64,000 nt of DNA from Aminobacter sp. J41 (GTDB taxonomy: Bacteria > Pseudomonadota > Alphaproteobacteria > Rhizobiales > Rhizobiaceae), in the NCBI RefSeq assembly GCF_000526635.1, contig NZ_JAGL01000021.1, positions 1 through 64,000 of the forward strand, in the 5' to 3' direction. This document shows, one piece after another, positions 1 to 10,936 of the stretch (position 1 is its first letter; each line of letters opens with the position of its first letter). The notes beneath the pieces are model-generated. The model saw only the letters and a list, made by a program, of their open reading frames with translations. It was not told the origin of the DNA and ran no database searches. The position numbers and the translations under genes are program-made.

Positions 1-75
1 CTCAGATTCAAAGTGAGAACGGATCGGAATCAACAAGTCTGATTTGAAGGCTCGCGGAACTTTGTCAGCAGTCTG

Positions 76-100
76 AAGGCCGGCTCTGCCGGCCTTTTTT
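76..100 (+). terminator. Rho-independent terminator of an upstream gene
   Basis: A 9-bp perfect GC-rich stem (76-84 with 88-96) has a three-base loop and is followed by a run of T. It would end a plus-strand transcript arriving from outside the window. The 75 bases before it contain no recognisable gene end. Confidence 0.8.
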
Positions 101-155
101 GTTGTCTGCATGCCGCCCCGCGTTACCTTTGGGAGTAAGGAACAGGGGAGACACC

Positions 156-1133
156 ATGCTACCAGTTCGCCTGCTACTTGCCGCTACGGCCTTCGTTGCC
201 TGGATGGGCACGGCCTATGCGACCTCACTGGAGGAGGGCAGGCGGCTCACCGAGGCCTTCATCGGCGGTCAGGCCGACACGCTCATCGACAGGATGACAC
301 CGCAGATGCGCGAAGCGGTTGTATCCGCTGAAGCTCTGCACGCGCTGCGCGACGAAGTCGAGGCGACATGGGGCGCGGAAAAGGACGCGTCCGAGCAACT
401 TTTTCGCGAGAACGCCTATTCGATCTACATCCGCCGTGGCGTTCACGAGAAATCGGATGTACCGCTGATCACCCAATTTTCCTTCGACCGCGAAGGAAAG
501 ATCGCCGGCTTCTTTGTTCGCGCTGCCACTCCACCCGCTGCATCGCGTTTCGAGGATTACGAGACGAAAGCAAGGCTGCGGCTTCCCTTTAGCGGCGAAT
601 GGTATGTCTATTGGGGTGGGCGCACCGTCGAGAACAATTACCATGCCGCCGATCCCGGCCAGCGCTATGCGGTAGATTTCCTCGTCAAGGAGAAGAACTG
701 GTCGCATGCGGGCGAGGGGAAGTCCCCGAGCGACTACTACTGCTGGGGCCGGCCGGTCCTGGCTCCCGCTGACGGAACGGTGGTGACAGCTGTCAACGAT
801 CTGCCCGACCAGATGATTGGCGCGGCCGATCCGCAAAATCCGGCCGGCAACCATGTCGTCATCGACCTTGGCAATGACGAATACCTTTTCCTCGCACACA
901 TGCGGCGAGGAACGATATCGGTGAAGGCCGGAGACAGGGTGACTTCAGGCCAGCCGATCGGGGTGTGCGGCAACAGCGGCAACACGTCCGAGCCGCACCT
1001 GCACATGCATCTGCAGACGACGCCGGAGCTTGGCAATGGCGAAGGGCTGCCGATGCAGTTCGTCAACTATCGGGCGGAAAATCCGGTCGAGCGGGGCGAG
1101 CCGCAGCGCGGGGAGCGAGTCTCGTCGCAGTAG
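156..1133 (+). CDS. Secreted M23-family (LytM) peptidase-like protein with a DUF3887-like N-terminal domain
   Basis: The 325-residue product starts with a signal peptide (MLPVRLLLAATAFVAWMG, cleavage near ATS). Residues about 25-130 look like the DUF3887 fold, a small domain often placed before hydrolases. Residues about 170-300 are an M23 domain, with a first motif around NNYHAADPGQRYAVDF and the C-terminal HLHMH metal-binding signature. M23 enzymes are zinc peptidases that usually cut peptidoglycan cross-bridges, so it probably acts in the periplasm. The ATG at 156 is preferred over an in-frame ATG at 99: it follows an AGGGGAG ribosome site and begins the signal peptide, while the earlier one lies inside the upstream terminator. 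The gene converges on rppH with only 9 bases between them. The substrate is not known. Confidence 0.8.
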   Translation: MLPVRLLLAATAFVAWMGTAYATSLEEGRRLTEAFIGGQADTLIDRMTPQMREAVVSAEALHALRDEVEATWGAEKDASEQLFRENAYSIYIRRGVHEKSDVPLITQFSFDREGKIAGFFVRAATPPAASRFEDYETKARLRLPFSGEWYVYWGGRTVENNYHAADPGQRYAVDFLVKEKNWSHAGEGKSPSDYYCWGRPVLAPADGTVVTAVNDLPDQMIGAADPQNPAGNHVVIDLGNDEYLFLAHMRRGTISVKAGDRVTSGQPIGVCGNSGNTSEPHLHMHLQTTPELGNGEGLPMQFVNYRAENPVERGEPQRGERVSSQ

Positions 1134-1142
1134 GTTTCCCGA

Positions 1143-1676
1143 TCAGGGCGCAAGGTGCCGGAATGCGGCGACCACCTGCTCATAGACCTTGCGCTTGAAG
1201 GGGACGATCAGCTCGGGCAGGTCCGCCATCGGCTTCCATGCCCAAGTGTCGAATTCGGCAGTATGCCCACCCGGCGGCGGATTGATCGCGATTTCGCTCT
1301 CGTCGCCCTCGAAACGGAAGGCGAACCATTTCTGTGCCTGGCCGCGGTACTTGCCTTTCAGCGCGATGCCCACCAGCTCCGGCGGCAGGTCGTAATTGAT
1401 CCAGTCTGGTGCCTCGGCAAGCAGCGAGACGGTGCGCATGCCCGTTTCCTCGTAGAGCTCGCGCAGCGCGGCTGGCAGCGGATCCTCGCCTTCGTCAATG
1501 CCGCCCTGCGGCATCTGCCAGAGCTTGTCTGAGCCGGCCATCTCGCTGTCCGACAGAACGATGCGGCGCCCGGTCCAGACGAGATCGTCACTGTTCAGCA
1601 CCATGACGCCGACGCAGCGGCGATAGGGCAGGCTCTCGGGGTCCACCGGCTTTCGGCTCTCGTTCATCGCATTCAT
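1143..1676 (-). CDS. rppH: RNA pyrophosphohydrolase RppH (Nudix)
   Basis: The 177-residue Nudix hydrolase removes pyrophosphate from the 5' end of transcripts and so opens RNA to decay; related enzymes also split dinucleoside polyphosphates. The Nudix box spans residues 58-80, starting GGIDEGEDP and ending RELYEETGM, with all metal-binding glutamates. The WQMPQGG stretch before it is typical of the RppH/IalA family. The ATG overlaps the stop of the upstream deacetylase-like gene by four bases (ATGA), which indicates translational coupling at the end of the long minus-strand run. Confidence 0.93.
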   Translation of the reverse strand: MNAMNESRKPVDPESLPYRRCVGVMVLNSDDLVWTGRRIVLSDSEMAGSDKLWQMPQGGIDEGEDPLPAALRELYEETGMRTVSLLAEAPDWINYDLPPELVGIALKGKYRGQAQKWFAFRFEGDESEIAINPPPGGHTAEFDTWAWKPMADLPELIVPFKRKVYEQVVAAFRHLAP

Positions 1677-2848
1677 TCCATTTCCGGATCGCGCGCCAGC
1701 GCCGAGACCGGGACGATCTCGATGCCGCGCCGCTTTGCTTCCTGCGCCCAGACGGAGACGGCGTCAACCGTGGCGCTAAAGGCAGAGCCGGTCGCGACCG
1801 CATATCCCTTGGCGCGGGCAGTACGCTCGGCATCGTCGAGCTTCGCCAGCACCGCCGCGTGCTCCCGCTCGGTGTCGATAGTAAGGTCAGCGGCGGCGTA
1901 GGGCACGCGCGTGACCAGCGCGAGTTCCGGCGCCAGCGTGCGGGCAGACGAGCCGTCGTCGAGATACATCAGGCCGCGCTTGCCGAGTTCGGCCATGAAG
2001 GGGGAGAAAGCGGCTCGATCAGTGACGAAGCGCCCGCCCATGTAGTTCATCACGCCGGTATAGTTGGTGATCCGGCCGAGCGTCGCGTAGAGCCGGTCCC
2101 GGTTCTCCTCGGGGCCGGCATCAACCGTCAGTGTATTGCGGCCGGGATCGACCGACGGATAGTCGAACGGCTCCAGCGGCACCTGCAGTACGATTTCGTG
2201 GCCCTTCTGGCGGGCTGCCTGCATCCAGCGGTCAAGGCTGTTGCCGCCGCTGGCAAAGGCAAGCGTCACCTCGGGCGGCAGCTTGCTGATCGCCTCCTGC
2301 GTGCCGGTCTGCGAGACGCCAAGACCACCGATGACGATTGCAACGCGCGCGCCGCGTGTGCCGGACCATGGCCGGGCATAGACGTCGAACGGACGGCGAC
2401 CATCGGCGGCGCGGATCGGCAGCAGGCCGTGGTCCGATTCCTCGACGAGGTCGCGGTCGGGAAGATGGGCGACGCGCGGGTCCTGCCCGGTCTTCGCGGT
2501 CGGGTCGCGGACGATGATGCCGCCGTTGCCGATCTCATCAGCATTGGGAACCTTGATGATGGCGGGACCGGAAGAAGAGCCGGACGAGGAAGGATAGGCT
2601 GCAGGCGCCGCAGCAGCGCCGCTGGCGAGGTTTTCGACCGTTTCCGGTGTGGTCACCACTACCTGCGGCGGCGTGCGATAGGGACGCTCGCGAAAGGCGA
2701 TGAGCGAGGAGGAAACGACAAGAGCGAGGCCAACGAGGCAGTAGATGATTTCCTCACGGCCAAAGCCGCGGCCGGACGAGGGCCGCTGGCGCTGCCCCGG
2801 CAGGCCCAGCGGCTTGTCGATTTCCCGATCTCGAAGACGCTCGTTCAC
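1673..2848 (-). CDS. Divergent polysaccharide deacetylase family protein (YibQ-like)
   Basis: This has an N-terminal cytoplasmic stretch, one membrane segment ([21 protein letters not shown]), a low-complexity linker rich in A, S and P, and a C-terminal domain of about 230 residues. That domain matches the divergent polysaccharide deacetylase family, with a start like [20 protein letters not shown] and later YMGGRFVTD. Family members sit beside murein hydrolase activators and ctpA in many Proteobacteria, as here. The catalytic role is unproven because the family has lost part of the usual deacetylase motif. The chosen start is the GTG at 2848, giving 391 residues. A TTG at 2956 would extend it by 36 residues but lacks a convincing ribosome site. 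Confidence 0.75.
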   Translation of the reverse strand: MNERLRDREIDKPLGLPGQRQRPSSGRGFGREEIIYCLVGLALVVSSSLIAFRERPYRTPPQVVVTTPETVENLASGAAAAPAAYPSSSGSSSGPAIIKVPNADEIGNGGIIVRDPTAKTGQDPRVAHLPDRDLVEESDHGLLPIRAADGRRPFDVYARPWSGTRGARVAIVIGGLGVSQTGTQEAISKLPPEVTLAFASGGNSLDRWMQAARQKGHEIVLQVPLEPFDYPSVDPGRNTLTVDAGPEENRDRLYATLGRITNYTGVMNYMGGRFVTDRAAFSPFMAELGKRGLMYLDDGSSARTLAPELALVTRVPYAAADLTIDTEREHAAVLAKLDDAERTARAKGYAVATGSAFSATVDAVSVWAQEAKRRGIEIVPVSALARDPEME

Positions 2849-2959
2849 GAAATGCGCTGCCCCCCAAGCCAGGCCGACTCGCGAATCCGCGCCGGAAGTC
2901 TGGTGAGACGCCGGCGCGGGTTTAACTCGGGCCGGTCCGGAGACCGGCTGACGCAACTC

Positions 2960-4294
2960 TTACTGCTGTTCCTGCTCCAGGACCGCGTGGTCCGGGTTCG
3001 GCGGGAACGCGGCGTGGCTCTCGACGCCACGCAGGAGGTCGTAGGCGTACTTGAGCTGGACGTCGTCCTTCGGATCCGGCGGGACATAGGCCGCAGAGCC
3101 CGAACCTTCCTCGCTCTCCAGCTGACCCTTGATGTGGCCGCGAAGCTCGGACTCGCCGCGCGAGACGTCACGACCGGCAAGATCCTCGGGCAGCGGCTGC
3201 TCGACCTTGATGTCCGGCGTGATGCCTTTGCCCTGGATCGAGGTGCCCGACGGCGTGTAGTACAGCGCCGTCGTCAGGCGCAGCGCGCCATTCTCGGCCA
3301 GCGGGATGATCGTCTGGACCGAACCCTTGCCGAAGGACTGGGTGCCGACGACCGTCGCACGGCGGTGATCCTGCAGGGCGCCCGCCACGATTTCCGAAGC
3401 ACTCGCCGAACCGCCGTTGACGAGCACGATCAGCGGCTTGCCGTCGATTGCGTCGCCTGCACGGGCGTCGAAACGGGTGATGTTCTTCGGGTCGCGACCG
3501 CGGGTCGAAACGATCTCGCCGCGTTCGAGGAAGGTGTCGCTGACGCTGACCGCCTGATCGAGCAGGCCGCCCGGGTTCAGGCGCAGGTCGAGCACGTAGC
3601 CCTTCAGCTTGTCGCCGGGGATCTGCTTCTTGATGTCGGCGATCGCGTTCTGCAGGTCATCGTAGGTCTTCTCGGTGAACGAGTTGATCTTGAGATAACC
3701 GATGTCTTCCTCGACGCGGTGACGCACCGCGCGAACCTTGATGACGTCGCGGACAATCTTGAGCTTGATCGGCTCGGTTGCGCCTTCGCGCAGGATCGTC
3801 AGCTCGATCGGCGTCTTGACGGCGCCGCGCATCTTGTCGACCGCCTCGGACAGCGTCATGCCGCGGACCTCGACGCCGTCGATCTCGGCGATCAGGTCGC
3901 CGGCCAGCACACCCGCACGGGCAGCCGGGGTGTCTTCGATCGGCGCGATGACCTTGACGAGCTCGTTCTCCATCGTGACCTCGATGCCGAGGCCGCCGAA
4001 CTCGCCGCGCGTCTGCACGCGCATGTCCTTCGCCGCTTCAGGATTGAGATAGGACGAATGCGGATCGAGCGAGCTCAGCATGCCCTGGATCGCGCTCTCG
4101 ACCAGTTTCTGGTCTTCCGGAGGCGTGACGTACTGGGCGCGGACACGCTCGAAGATGTCGCCAAAGATTGCAAGCTGGCGATAGGTATCCGAGCCAGCTG
4201 CATTCGCCATCGTGCCACCGGCGCCGTGAATCAGGCTCATGGCGGAAGCGCCCACCAGCGCACCGGCACACAGAAGCGACAACTTACGTACCAT
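2960..4294 (-). CDS. ctpA: Carboxyl-terminal processing peptidase CtpA (S41)
   Basis: The 444-residue periplasmic serine protease has a signal peptide, a PDZ domain (about 95-175) and an S41 catalytic domain. The Ser/Lys dyad is seen as SASASEI (Ser near 298) and FGKGSVQ (Lys near 323). The family trims C-termini of envelope proteins and often controls murein hydrolases. The start is the ATG at 4294, with a GGAAGG ribosome site and signal peptide. This places the start 11 bases inside the end of the upstream EnvC-like gene, so the two are probably co-translated. An upstream in-frame extension to 4432 is antisense-free but lies wholly inside that gene and is unlikely. Confidence 0.93.
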   Translation of the reverse strand: MVRKLSLLCAGALVGASAMSLIHGAGGTMANAAGSDTYRQLAIFGDIFERVRAQYVTPPEDQKLVESAIQGMLSSLDPHSSYLNPEAAKDMRVQTRGEFGGLGIEVTMENELVKVIAPIEDTPAARAGVLAGDLIAEIDGVEVRGMTLSEAVDKMRGAVKTPIELTILREGATEPIKLKIVRDVIKVRAVRHRVEEDIGYLKINSFTEKTYDDLQNAIADIKKQIPGDKLKGYVLDLRLNPGGLLDQAVSVSDTFLERGEIVSTRGRDPKNITRFDARAGDAIDGKPLIVLVNGGSASASEIVAGALQDHRRATVVGTQSFGKGSVQTIIPLAENGALRLTTALYYTPSGTSIQGKGITPDIKVEQPLPEDLAGRDVSRGESELRGHIKGQLESEEGSGSAAYVPPDPKDDVQLKYAYDLLRGVESHAAFPPNPDHAVLEQEQQ

Positions 4295-5609
4295 TTTCTG
4301 TCCTTCCAACAGTGCTCTCCGTCCACCAAGGGGCCGGATCGACGGGTTTCCCTTCCTTGCGGAACTCGACATAGAGTTCCGGACCGGCATCTGACCCTCC
4401 GAAGGCGACGGCGCTTGCAACCCGCGTCTCACCCATCATGCCGACAGGTTCACCTGCTAGGACAGACTGGCCCGGGACCACGCTGATTCGACCCATTCCC
4501 GCCAGAACCACATGATAGCCGTCGCCGGCATTCAGTATCAAGAGTTGCCCATAGGAGCGGAACGGGCCGGCGTACAGTACCGAGCCGTTAACCGGAGCAG
4601 TAACGATTGCTGTCGAATGTGTCGCGAGCATGTCGCCCTGCAAGGTTCCGCCACTGCCGTCGGGCTCGCCGAAGCGGCGGTCGATGCGGCCGGCGACCGG
4701 CAGATTGAGCTGGCCGAGCATAGCGGAGAAGGGCGCTTTAGGCGCCGGCAGTTGCTGGGTCGGCGCGCTCCAGCGCGGCGATTCCGCGGCTTCGCGGCCT
4801 GCGGCGGCAGCCTTTTCCTCCGCTTGCCGCGCGGCGATCTCGATTTCGCCTTCGAGCGCGTCGATCAGCTCGCGCAGAGATACGGCCTGCGAGCCAAGCT
4901 CCTCGATGCGCGCCTTCTCGGCGAGAAGATTCTGCTCCGACGCCTCCTGCAGCTTCTGCTTTTCTTCAAGAAGAAGTGATAGGCGCTTCTGCTCCTCGGC
5001 CTGCTCGGCGACCGTCGCGAGCAGGCGCTTGCGCTCGCTGGTGATCGAGGCGACGAGGCGCGACAGCTCCTCGAGATCGCCCAGCAGGATCTCGGTCTCG
5101 CCGCGTAGTTCCGGCACGACGGCAGCGAGCAGGATTGACGAGCGGACGGATGAGAGCGCGTCTTCAGGCCGAACGAGAATGGCCGGCGGCGGGTTCAACC
5201 CCATGCGCTGCAGCGCGCCCAGCACCTCGGCCAGCACGCCGCGGCGTTCGTGAAGTGACGCCCGAAGTCCCTGCTCCTGGATGTGCAGGGCTTCCAGCTT
5301 TCCTGCAATGTCGTCGGCCTCGGTCGCCAGCTTGCGTTCGGTCTTGGCTGCCTGGACGAGCGCCGCGCTCAGCGAGGCGTGGTCCTTGCGGATCGCGGCG
5401 ATTTCCTCAGCGATCTTCGCGGCCCGCTCTTCGGAAACCGAAAGCTCCTGCGTGATGCGGGCATATTCCTCGGCGGTCGCCGTGCGCTTCGCCTCGAGCT
5501 CGGTCGCGGCGGCGGTTGCTTCCTGCGCACGCACCTGCCCCACGCCGGCCAAAGGGGCCAGCGCGGCGCACGCCGCAGCGAATAGCATCTGCCTTGCCGT
5601 TCGGTTCAT
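4284..5609 (-). CDS. EnvC-like murein hydrolase activator with degenerate LytM domain
   Basis: The 441-residue protein has a signal peptide ending near VRAQE, a long coiled coil (about 35-270, heptad-rich in E, A, L and R), and a C-terminal LytM/M23 domain (about 310-430). The domain lacks the metal ligands: where active enzymes have the H-x-x-x-D and H-x-H motifs, this reads RFGEPDG and ELYVEF. That pattern fits EnvC/NlpD-type proteins, which bind and activate amidases at the division site without cutting peptidoglycan themselves. The adjacent ctpA and deacetylase-like genes support an envelope role. The partner amidase is not in the window. Confidence 0.85.
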   Translation of the reverse strand: MNRTARQMLFAAACAALAPLAGVGQVRAQEATAAATELEAKRTATAEEYARITQELSVSEERAAKIAEEIAAIRKDHASLSAALVQAAKTERKLATEADDIAGKLEALHIQEQGLRASLHERRGVLAEVLGALQRMGLNPPPAILVRPEDALSSVRSSILLAAVVPELRGETEILLGDLEELSRLVASITSERKRLLATVAEQAEEQKRLSLLLEEKQKLQEASEQNLLAEKARIEELGSQAVSLRELIDALEGEIEIAARQAEEKAAAAGREAAESPRWSAPTQQLPAPKAPFSAMLGQLNLPVAGRIDRRFGEPDGSGGTLQGDMLATHSTAIVTAPVNGSVLYAGPFRSYGQLLILNAGDGYHVVLAGMGRISVVPGQSVLAGEPVGMMGETRVASAVAFGGSDAGPELYVEFRKEGKPVDPAPWWTESTVGRTENGT

Positions 5610-5651
5610 CGGTCCGCGCTTTGTCCTGCCGCCGAGACTAGAGCCCCATCG

Positions 5652-5666
5652 TTAACGAAACATCAA
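5652..5666 (-). promoter_or_regulatory. Possible CtrA-type half-site pair before the envC-like gene
   Basis: Read on the minus strand, TTGA-N7-TTAA lies 43-57 bases before the start of the EnvC-like gene. The CtrA cell-cycle regulator of alphaproteobacteria binds TTAA-N7-TTAA, so this has one mismatch. It is the only such candidate noticed in this gap, and chance occurrence is quite possible. Confidence 0.3.
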
Positions 5667-5689
5667 CCAATCGCCGATGGGTGCGCTCA

Positions 5690-6169
5690 TTAGCTGCGGT
5701 GGTAGGGGTGGCCGGAAAGAATGGTCGCAATGCGGTAGAGCTGTTCGGCGAGCATTACTCGCACCAGCTGGTGCGGCCAGGTTTGCGCGCCGAAGGAGAG
5801 CACATAGTCGGCGGAGGCGCGGCTTTCGGGCGCGTGGCCGTCCGGCCCGCCGATGGCAAAGACGAGATGCTTGCGCCCGGAATCGCGCAGGGAGGCGACC
5901 TTTTCGGCGAGTTCTTCGGAGGTGGGGTTCTTGCCGCGCTCGTCGAGGATGAACAGCGCCGCGTCGCCGCGGTGCTGGGCAAGGCTTGCAGCCTCTTCCC
6001 TCTTGCGCTCGTCTGCCGACTTGGCGCGGCTTTCGGCGATTTCGGACACGCCGGAGAATTCGAGCCCGATAGCCGGGCCCGTCTTGGCAAGACGGGTCAG
6101 ATAGCGCTCAGCAAGTTCTCTCTCGGGGCCGGCCTTCATCCGGCCCACGGCGTGAATGCTCAAGCGCAT
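5690..6169 (-). CDS. rlmH: 23S rRNA (pseudouridine1915-N3)-methyltransferase RlmH
   Basis: The 159-residue SPOUT methyltransferase modifies pseudouridine 1915 in helix 69 of 23S rRNA using S-adenosylmethionine. The family signatures are the cofactor knot FAIGGPDGH and the C-terminal LSFGAQTWPHQLVRVMLAEQ, ending in HPYHR. The start is the internal ATG at 6169 (MRLSIHAVGRMK), which matches the usual family length; an ATG at 6184 adds only five residues. It lies 36 bases after rsfS, the usual rhizobial and enterobacterial arrangement of two ribosome-related genes. Confidence 0.95.
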   Translation of the reverse strand: MRLSIHAVGRMKAGPERELAERYLTRLAKTGPAIGLEFSGVSEIAESRAKSADERKREEAASLAQHRGDAALFILDERGKNPTSEELAEKVASLRDSGRKHLVFAIGGPDGHAPESRASADYVLSFGAQTWPHQLVRVMLAEQLYRIATILSGHPYHRS

Positions 6170-6205
6170 GCCTGCCTTCTCCATCCACCCCCGCAGGGGT
6201 ATGCG

Positions 6206-6652
6206 TCAGTGGACGGTGTCGTCCTCAAGATCCGGCGTAAGCCACATCTTCTCGATGTTGTAGAATTCCCGGACTTCCGGACGGAAGACATGGACGATGA
6301 TGTCGCCGGCATCGATCAGGACCCAGTCGGCGCTGGTCAGTCCCTCAACGCGCGGATAACCGAGCCCGCCATCTTTCATGGCGGTCATGAGATGTTCGGA
6401 GATCGCAGCGACGTGACGGTTGGAGCGCCCCGACGCGATGACCATGTAGTCACCGAGACTGGACTTTCCCTGCAGATCGATTTTGACGATATCTTCGGCC
6501 TTGGAGTCTTCCAGACTGGCAAGGACGAGGTCGAGGGCGCGGGAGATTTCGGCGATGCCGTCAACTCCGGCCGTTGAAGGCTTGCTAGAGGCCTCCTTCT
6601 GCAATGCTGTTCTCAGTGTCTTTCCTTTCTGACAAGAACAACCTGTGGGCAT
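6206..6652 (-). CDS. rsfS: Ribosomal silencing factor RsfS
   Basis: RsfS binds protein L14 on the large subunit and blocks subunit joining when nutrients are short. The core (about residue 45 onward) has LASLEDSKAEDIVKIDL, GDYMVIASGRSNRHVAAI and the C-terminal W-x-L-D-x-G-D-I-x-V-H-V pattern followed by YNIEKMW, all typical. The N-terminal 35 residues are poorly conserved, so the start is uncertain. The ATG at 6652 was chosen; an ATG at 6700 and a later non-ATG codon are alternatives. It sits between nadD and rlmH as in many Proteobacteria. Confidence 0.92.
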   Translation of the reverse strand: MPTGCSCQKGKTLRTALQKEASSKPSTAGVDGIAEISRALDLVLASLEDSKAEDIVKIDLQGKSSLGDYMVIASGRSNRHVAAISEHLMTAMKDGGLGYPRVEGLTSADWVLIDAGDIIVHVFRPEVREFYNIEKMWLTPDLEDDTVH

Positions 6653-6721
6653 ATTAGGCCCAACAGGAACTAAATAGGCAGAGTCCCGGTCTGGTTTCAA
6701 GACCGCCTTATGGTCGCGGGT

Positions 6722-7342
6722 CTAGGGCCGCCCTTCGCCCCGCAGGGCCGTGGATGAGAGTGACGAGCGCGGACCGTGGATGAAGGTCCACGCTGGTGGC
6801 CGCAGGCGCGCCAGCGCCGCTGCATCCCGCTCGTTGATGCGGGCATAGTCGAAGGTCTTCGCCATCTTCGACGAAATCAGCGACAGGGTCGACCCCGGCC
6901 GGTCGACCACCGCGATCGGCACGCTCCTGACAATCTGCTGCCAGTTCTGCCAGCGGTGGAACTGAGCGAGGTTGTCTGCGCCCATGATCCAGACGAAGTC
7001 GACGCCCGGATTGCGCGACAGCACCAGCGCGATGGTGTCAGCCGTGTAGCGGACATTGAAGCTCGCCTCGAACGCGGTCACCTTGATGCGCGGGTCCTCG
7101 GCAAAGGCTTCCGACAGGTCGATGCGTTCGGCGAGCGGCTGGATCGCCTTGCCGGCCTTCAGCGGATTGCCGGGGGTGACCATCCACCAAAGCTGGTCGA
7201 GGCCGAGCGTGCGCAAGGCAATCTCGGCGACGAGCGCATGCCCGGCATGCGGCGGGTTGAACGATCCGCCGAACAGGCCGACCTGCATGCCTTTCTCGAC
7301 ATGCGGCATGCGCAGATAGCTGGCGGGGACGTTCGCGATCAA
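6722..7342 (-). CDS. nadD: Nicotinate-nucleotide adenylyltransferase NadD
   Basis: The enzyme joins nicotinate mononucleotide and ATP to make deamido-NAD in NAD synthesis. The nucleotidyltransferase signature [14 protein letters not shown] is near the N-terminus, [11 protein letters not shown] and [11 protein letters not shown] follow, and the C-terminal substrate motif reads SSTALR. The start is taken as the TTG at 7342 that overlaps the proA stop (TTGA). An ATG at 7309 or 7288 would shorten it by 11 or 18 residues without touching the active site. It lies in the obgE-proBA-nadD-rsfS order common in rhizobia. Confidence 0.93.
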   Translation of the reverse strand: MIANVPASYLRMPHVEKGMQVGLFGGSFNPPHAGHALVAEIALRTLGLDQLWWMVTPGNPLKAGKAIQPLAERIDLSEAFAEDPRIKVTAFEASFNVRYTADTIALVLSRNPGVDFVWIMGADNLAQFHRWQNWQQIVRSVPIAVVDRPGSTLSLISSKMAKTFDYARINERDAAALARLRPPAWTFIHGPRSSLSSTALRGEGRP

Positions 7343-8628
7343 CTGGGGCGGACCTGCCCGTTGCCGCGCACGCGGTACTTGAACGACGTCAGCTGCTCGA
7401 CGCCCACCGGTCCGCGCGCGTGCATGCGGCCGGTTGCGATGCCGATCTCGGCGCCCATGCCGAACTCACCGCCGTCGGCGAACTGGGTCGAGGCGTTTTG
7501 CAGAAGGATCGCGGAGTCGATCTCGTTGAAGAAGCGCTCGACCGCGGCCGGGTCCTCGGCGACGATTGCCTCGGTGTGATGTGAGGACCAGCGCTCGATA
7601 TGGTCGATCGCCTCGCCGACGCCATCGACCAGCTTCACCGAGATGATCGCATCGAGATACTCGGTCGCCCAGTCCTGTTCCTGCGCAGGCACGGCCGCGT
7701 CGAACAGCTTCATTACTTCGTCGGTGCCGCGGATCTCGCAGCCAGCGGCATGCAGCTTCTGCAGGATCGGCACGAGATGCGTGGAAGCTGCGGCACGGTC
7801 GACCAGCAGTGTCTCGGTCGCGCCGCAGATGCCGGTGCGGCGCATCTTGGCGTTGAGCGCGATCTCGACGGCCATGTCGACCTTCGCCGACTTGTCGATG
7901 TAGAGGTGGCAGATGCCCTCGAGATGGGCGAAGACCGGCACGCGCGCTTCGTTTTGTACGCGCTCGACCAGCGAGCGCCCGCCGCGCGGCACGATCACGT
8001 CTATGTTGCCGCCGAGGCCCTTCAGCATCTCGCCAACGGCGGCGCGGTCGGTGGTGGGCACCAGCTGGATCGCATCCTCGGGCAGGCCGGCGGCTTTGAG
8101 CCCCTTGACCAGGCAGGCGTGGATCGCCTTCGACGAATTGGCGCTGTCGGAGCCGCCACGCAAAATCACGGCATTACCCGCCTTGAGGCAGAGCGCGCCG
8201 GCATCAGCCGTCACGTTTGGGCGGCTCTCGTAGATGACGCCGATGACGCCGAGCGGCGTCCGTACGCGTTCGATGTGGAGCCCGTTGGGGCGGTCCCACT
8301 CGGCGATGGTCTCGCCAACCGGATCCTTGAGCTCCGCAATCGCGCGGATGCCGTCCTCGATCGCGCGGATGCGGCCTTCGTTCAGCTTCAGGCGATCCAT
8401 CATCGCCGGCGACAGGCCGGCTGCCTCGCCATTGGCGATGTCAATTGCGTTCGCCTTGATGATCGCCTGCATGTTCTCGCGCACGGCATGAGCCATGGCG
8501 ATGAGGGCGGCGTGTTTGCGCTCGGCGCTGGCGAGCGCGAGTGGCCGAGCGGCGGCGCGGGCCTTGCGTCCAACCTCCGCCATCACCGCAACCACTTCCT
8601 GGGTGTTGGTCTCGCGCTTATCCAGCAT
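7339..8628 (-). CDS. proA: Gamma-glutamyl phosphate reductase ProA
   Basis: This is the second enzyme of proline synthesis: NADPH-dependent reduction of gamma-glutamyl phosphate to glutamate semialdehyde. The 429-residue length is normal for the family. The aldehyde-dehydrogenase-like catalytic cysteine is in [13 protein letters not shown], and the region [15 protein letters not shown] is characteristic. The start ATG at 8628 overlaps the end of proB by 11 bases and has an AGAGGTGG ribosome site, so proB and proA are coupled. Confidence 0.96.
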   Translation of the reverse strand: MLDKRETNTQEVVAVMAEVGRKARAAARPLALASAERKHAALIAMAHAVRENMQAIIKANAIDIANGEAAGLSPAMMDRLKLNEGRIRAIEDGIRAIAELKDPVGETIAEWDRPNGLHIERVRTPLGVIGVIYESRPNVTADAGALCLKAGNAVILRGGSDSANSSKAIHACLVKGLKAAGLPEDAIQLVPTTDRAAVGEMLKGLGGNIDVIVPRGGRSLVERVQNEARVPVFAHLEGICHLYIDKSAKVDMAVEIALNAKMRRTGICGATETLLVDRAAASTHLVPILQKLHAAGCEIRGTDEVMKLFDAAVPAQEQDWATEYLDAIISVKLVDGVGEAIDHIERWSSHHTEAIVAEDPAAVERFFNEIDSAILLQNASTQFADGGEFGMGAEIGIATGRMHARGPVGVEQLTSFKYRVRGNGQVRPS

Positions 8629-9766
8629 GATCCACCTCTACTTCCAGTGCCTGCGACGTCACCATGTCGTCGCGATGCACCATCGCCGCCCGCGCCTGAT
8701 GGCCGAGGACGGCCTCGATTTCCGCGGTCTTCAGTCCGGCGATCCTTACGGCATCCGCCGCATCGTAAGCAACAAGCCCGCGTGCGATCTCGCGCCCGTC
8801 AGGGGCGAGGATCGCCACCGTGTCACCGCGCGAGAAATTGCCGGAGACGAGGGTGACGCCAGCCGGCAGCAGCGACTTGCCCGAGGCGAGTGCGCGCACC
8901 GCGCCCGCGTCGACCGTAACGCGGCCAGCCGGCTCCAGATTGCCCGCGATCCACGACTTGTAGCCTCGCACCGGGTGCGGCGAAGCGGCAAAGAAGGTCG
9001 CGCGCTCGCCTGCGTCGATCGCCTTTAGTGGGTTCATGCGCGCACCCAGCGTGATGATCATGCTGGTACCGGCAATTGTGGCGATCTTGCCGGCGTCGAT
9101 CTTGGTGCGCATGCCGCCGCGCGAGAGTTCCGATGCCGCGCCGCCCGCCATCGCCTCGATCTGCGGCGTGATGCGCTCGACATAGGGAATGAACTTCGCG
9201 TCCGGATTGTTCGCCGGCGGCGCGTCGTAGAGGCCATCGATGTCGGACAACAGGACCAGCAGGTCCGAGTTCATCATCGTCGCGACGCGAGCGGCGAGGC
9301 GGTCGTTGTCGCCGTAGCGGATTTCCGACGTTGCCACGGTGTCGTTCTCGTTGATGACCGGCACCGCCTTGAGCTTCAGCAGCGTCGAGATGGTGGCGCG
9401 GGCGTTGAGGTAGCGGCGGCGCTCCTCGGTGTCGCCGAGGGTGACGAGAATCTGGCCCGACTTCAGCCCGCGTTCGCGCAGCTCCTCGGACCAGGCGCCT
9501 GCGAGCGCGATCTGGCCGACGGCCGCGGCCGCCTGGCTTTCCTCGAGCGGCAGCGAGCGGGCAGTAAGGCCCAGGATGGTGCGGCCGAGCGCGATAGCGC
9601 CCGACGACACGACGAGTACCTCAGTGCCCTCAGCGGCCAGCGCGGCAATGTCGTCGACCATGCTCGACAGCCAGTCCCGCTTGAGGCCCTTCTTCCGGTC
9701 AACCAGCAGCGCCGAACCGATCTTCACGGTGATGCGACGGAAATCCTTGAGCGGGCGGGCAGTCAT
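8618..9766 (-). CDS. proB: Glutamate 5-kinase ProB
   Basis: The enzyme phosphorylates glutamate to start proline synthesis and is usually feedback-inhibited by proline. The amino acid kinase domain (1-260) shows [19 protein letters not shown] and [14 protein letters not shown] domain occupies about 285-375, as in the long bacterial form (382 residues here). It lies 36 bases after obgE and overlaps proA. Confidence 0.96.
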   Translation of the reverse strand: MTARPLKDFRRITVKIGSALLVDRKKGLKRDWLSSMVDDIAALAAEGTEVLVVSSGAIALGRTILGLTARSLPLEESQAAAAVGQIALAGAWSEELRERGLKSGQILVTLGDTEERRRYLNARATISTLLKLKAVPVINENDTVATSEIRYGDNDRLAARVATMMNSDLLVLLSDIDGLYDAPPANNPDAKFIPYVERITPQIEAMAGGAASELSRGGMRTKIDAGKIATIAGTSMIITLGARMNPLKAIDAGERATFFAASPHPVRGYKSWIAGNLEPAGRVTVDAGAVRALASGKSLLPAGVTLVSGNFSRGDTVAILAPDGREIARGLVAYDAADAVRIAGLKTAEIEAVLGHQARAAMVHRDDMVTSQALEVEVDHAG

Positions 9767-9802
9767 GGTCTGGGGCTTTCGTGGCAGTGAGGGTAGGCTG
9801 AA

Positions 9803-10885
<1,083 letters not shown>

Positions 10886-10936
10886 CTAAGAGCAGCACGG
10901 AATCACGCCGAAATCGGCGCGGGTGGGGTGAATGGC

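Noticed and set aside
1-75. A gene end or tRNA before the first terminator
   Set aside because: No tRNA arms or terminal CCA and no open frame with recognisable residues could be found in this short stretch.
1859-4486. 875-codon open frame on the plus strand
   Set aside because: It is antisense to the deacetylase-like gene and ctpA, both with clear motifs. Long antisense frames are common in GC-rich DNA, and its translation is rich in R, D and V with no domain.
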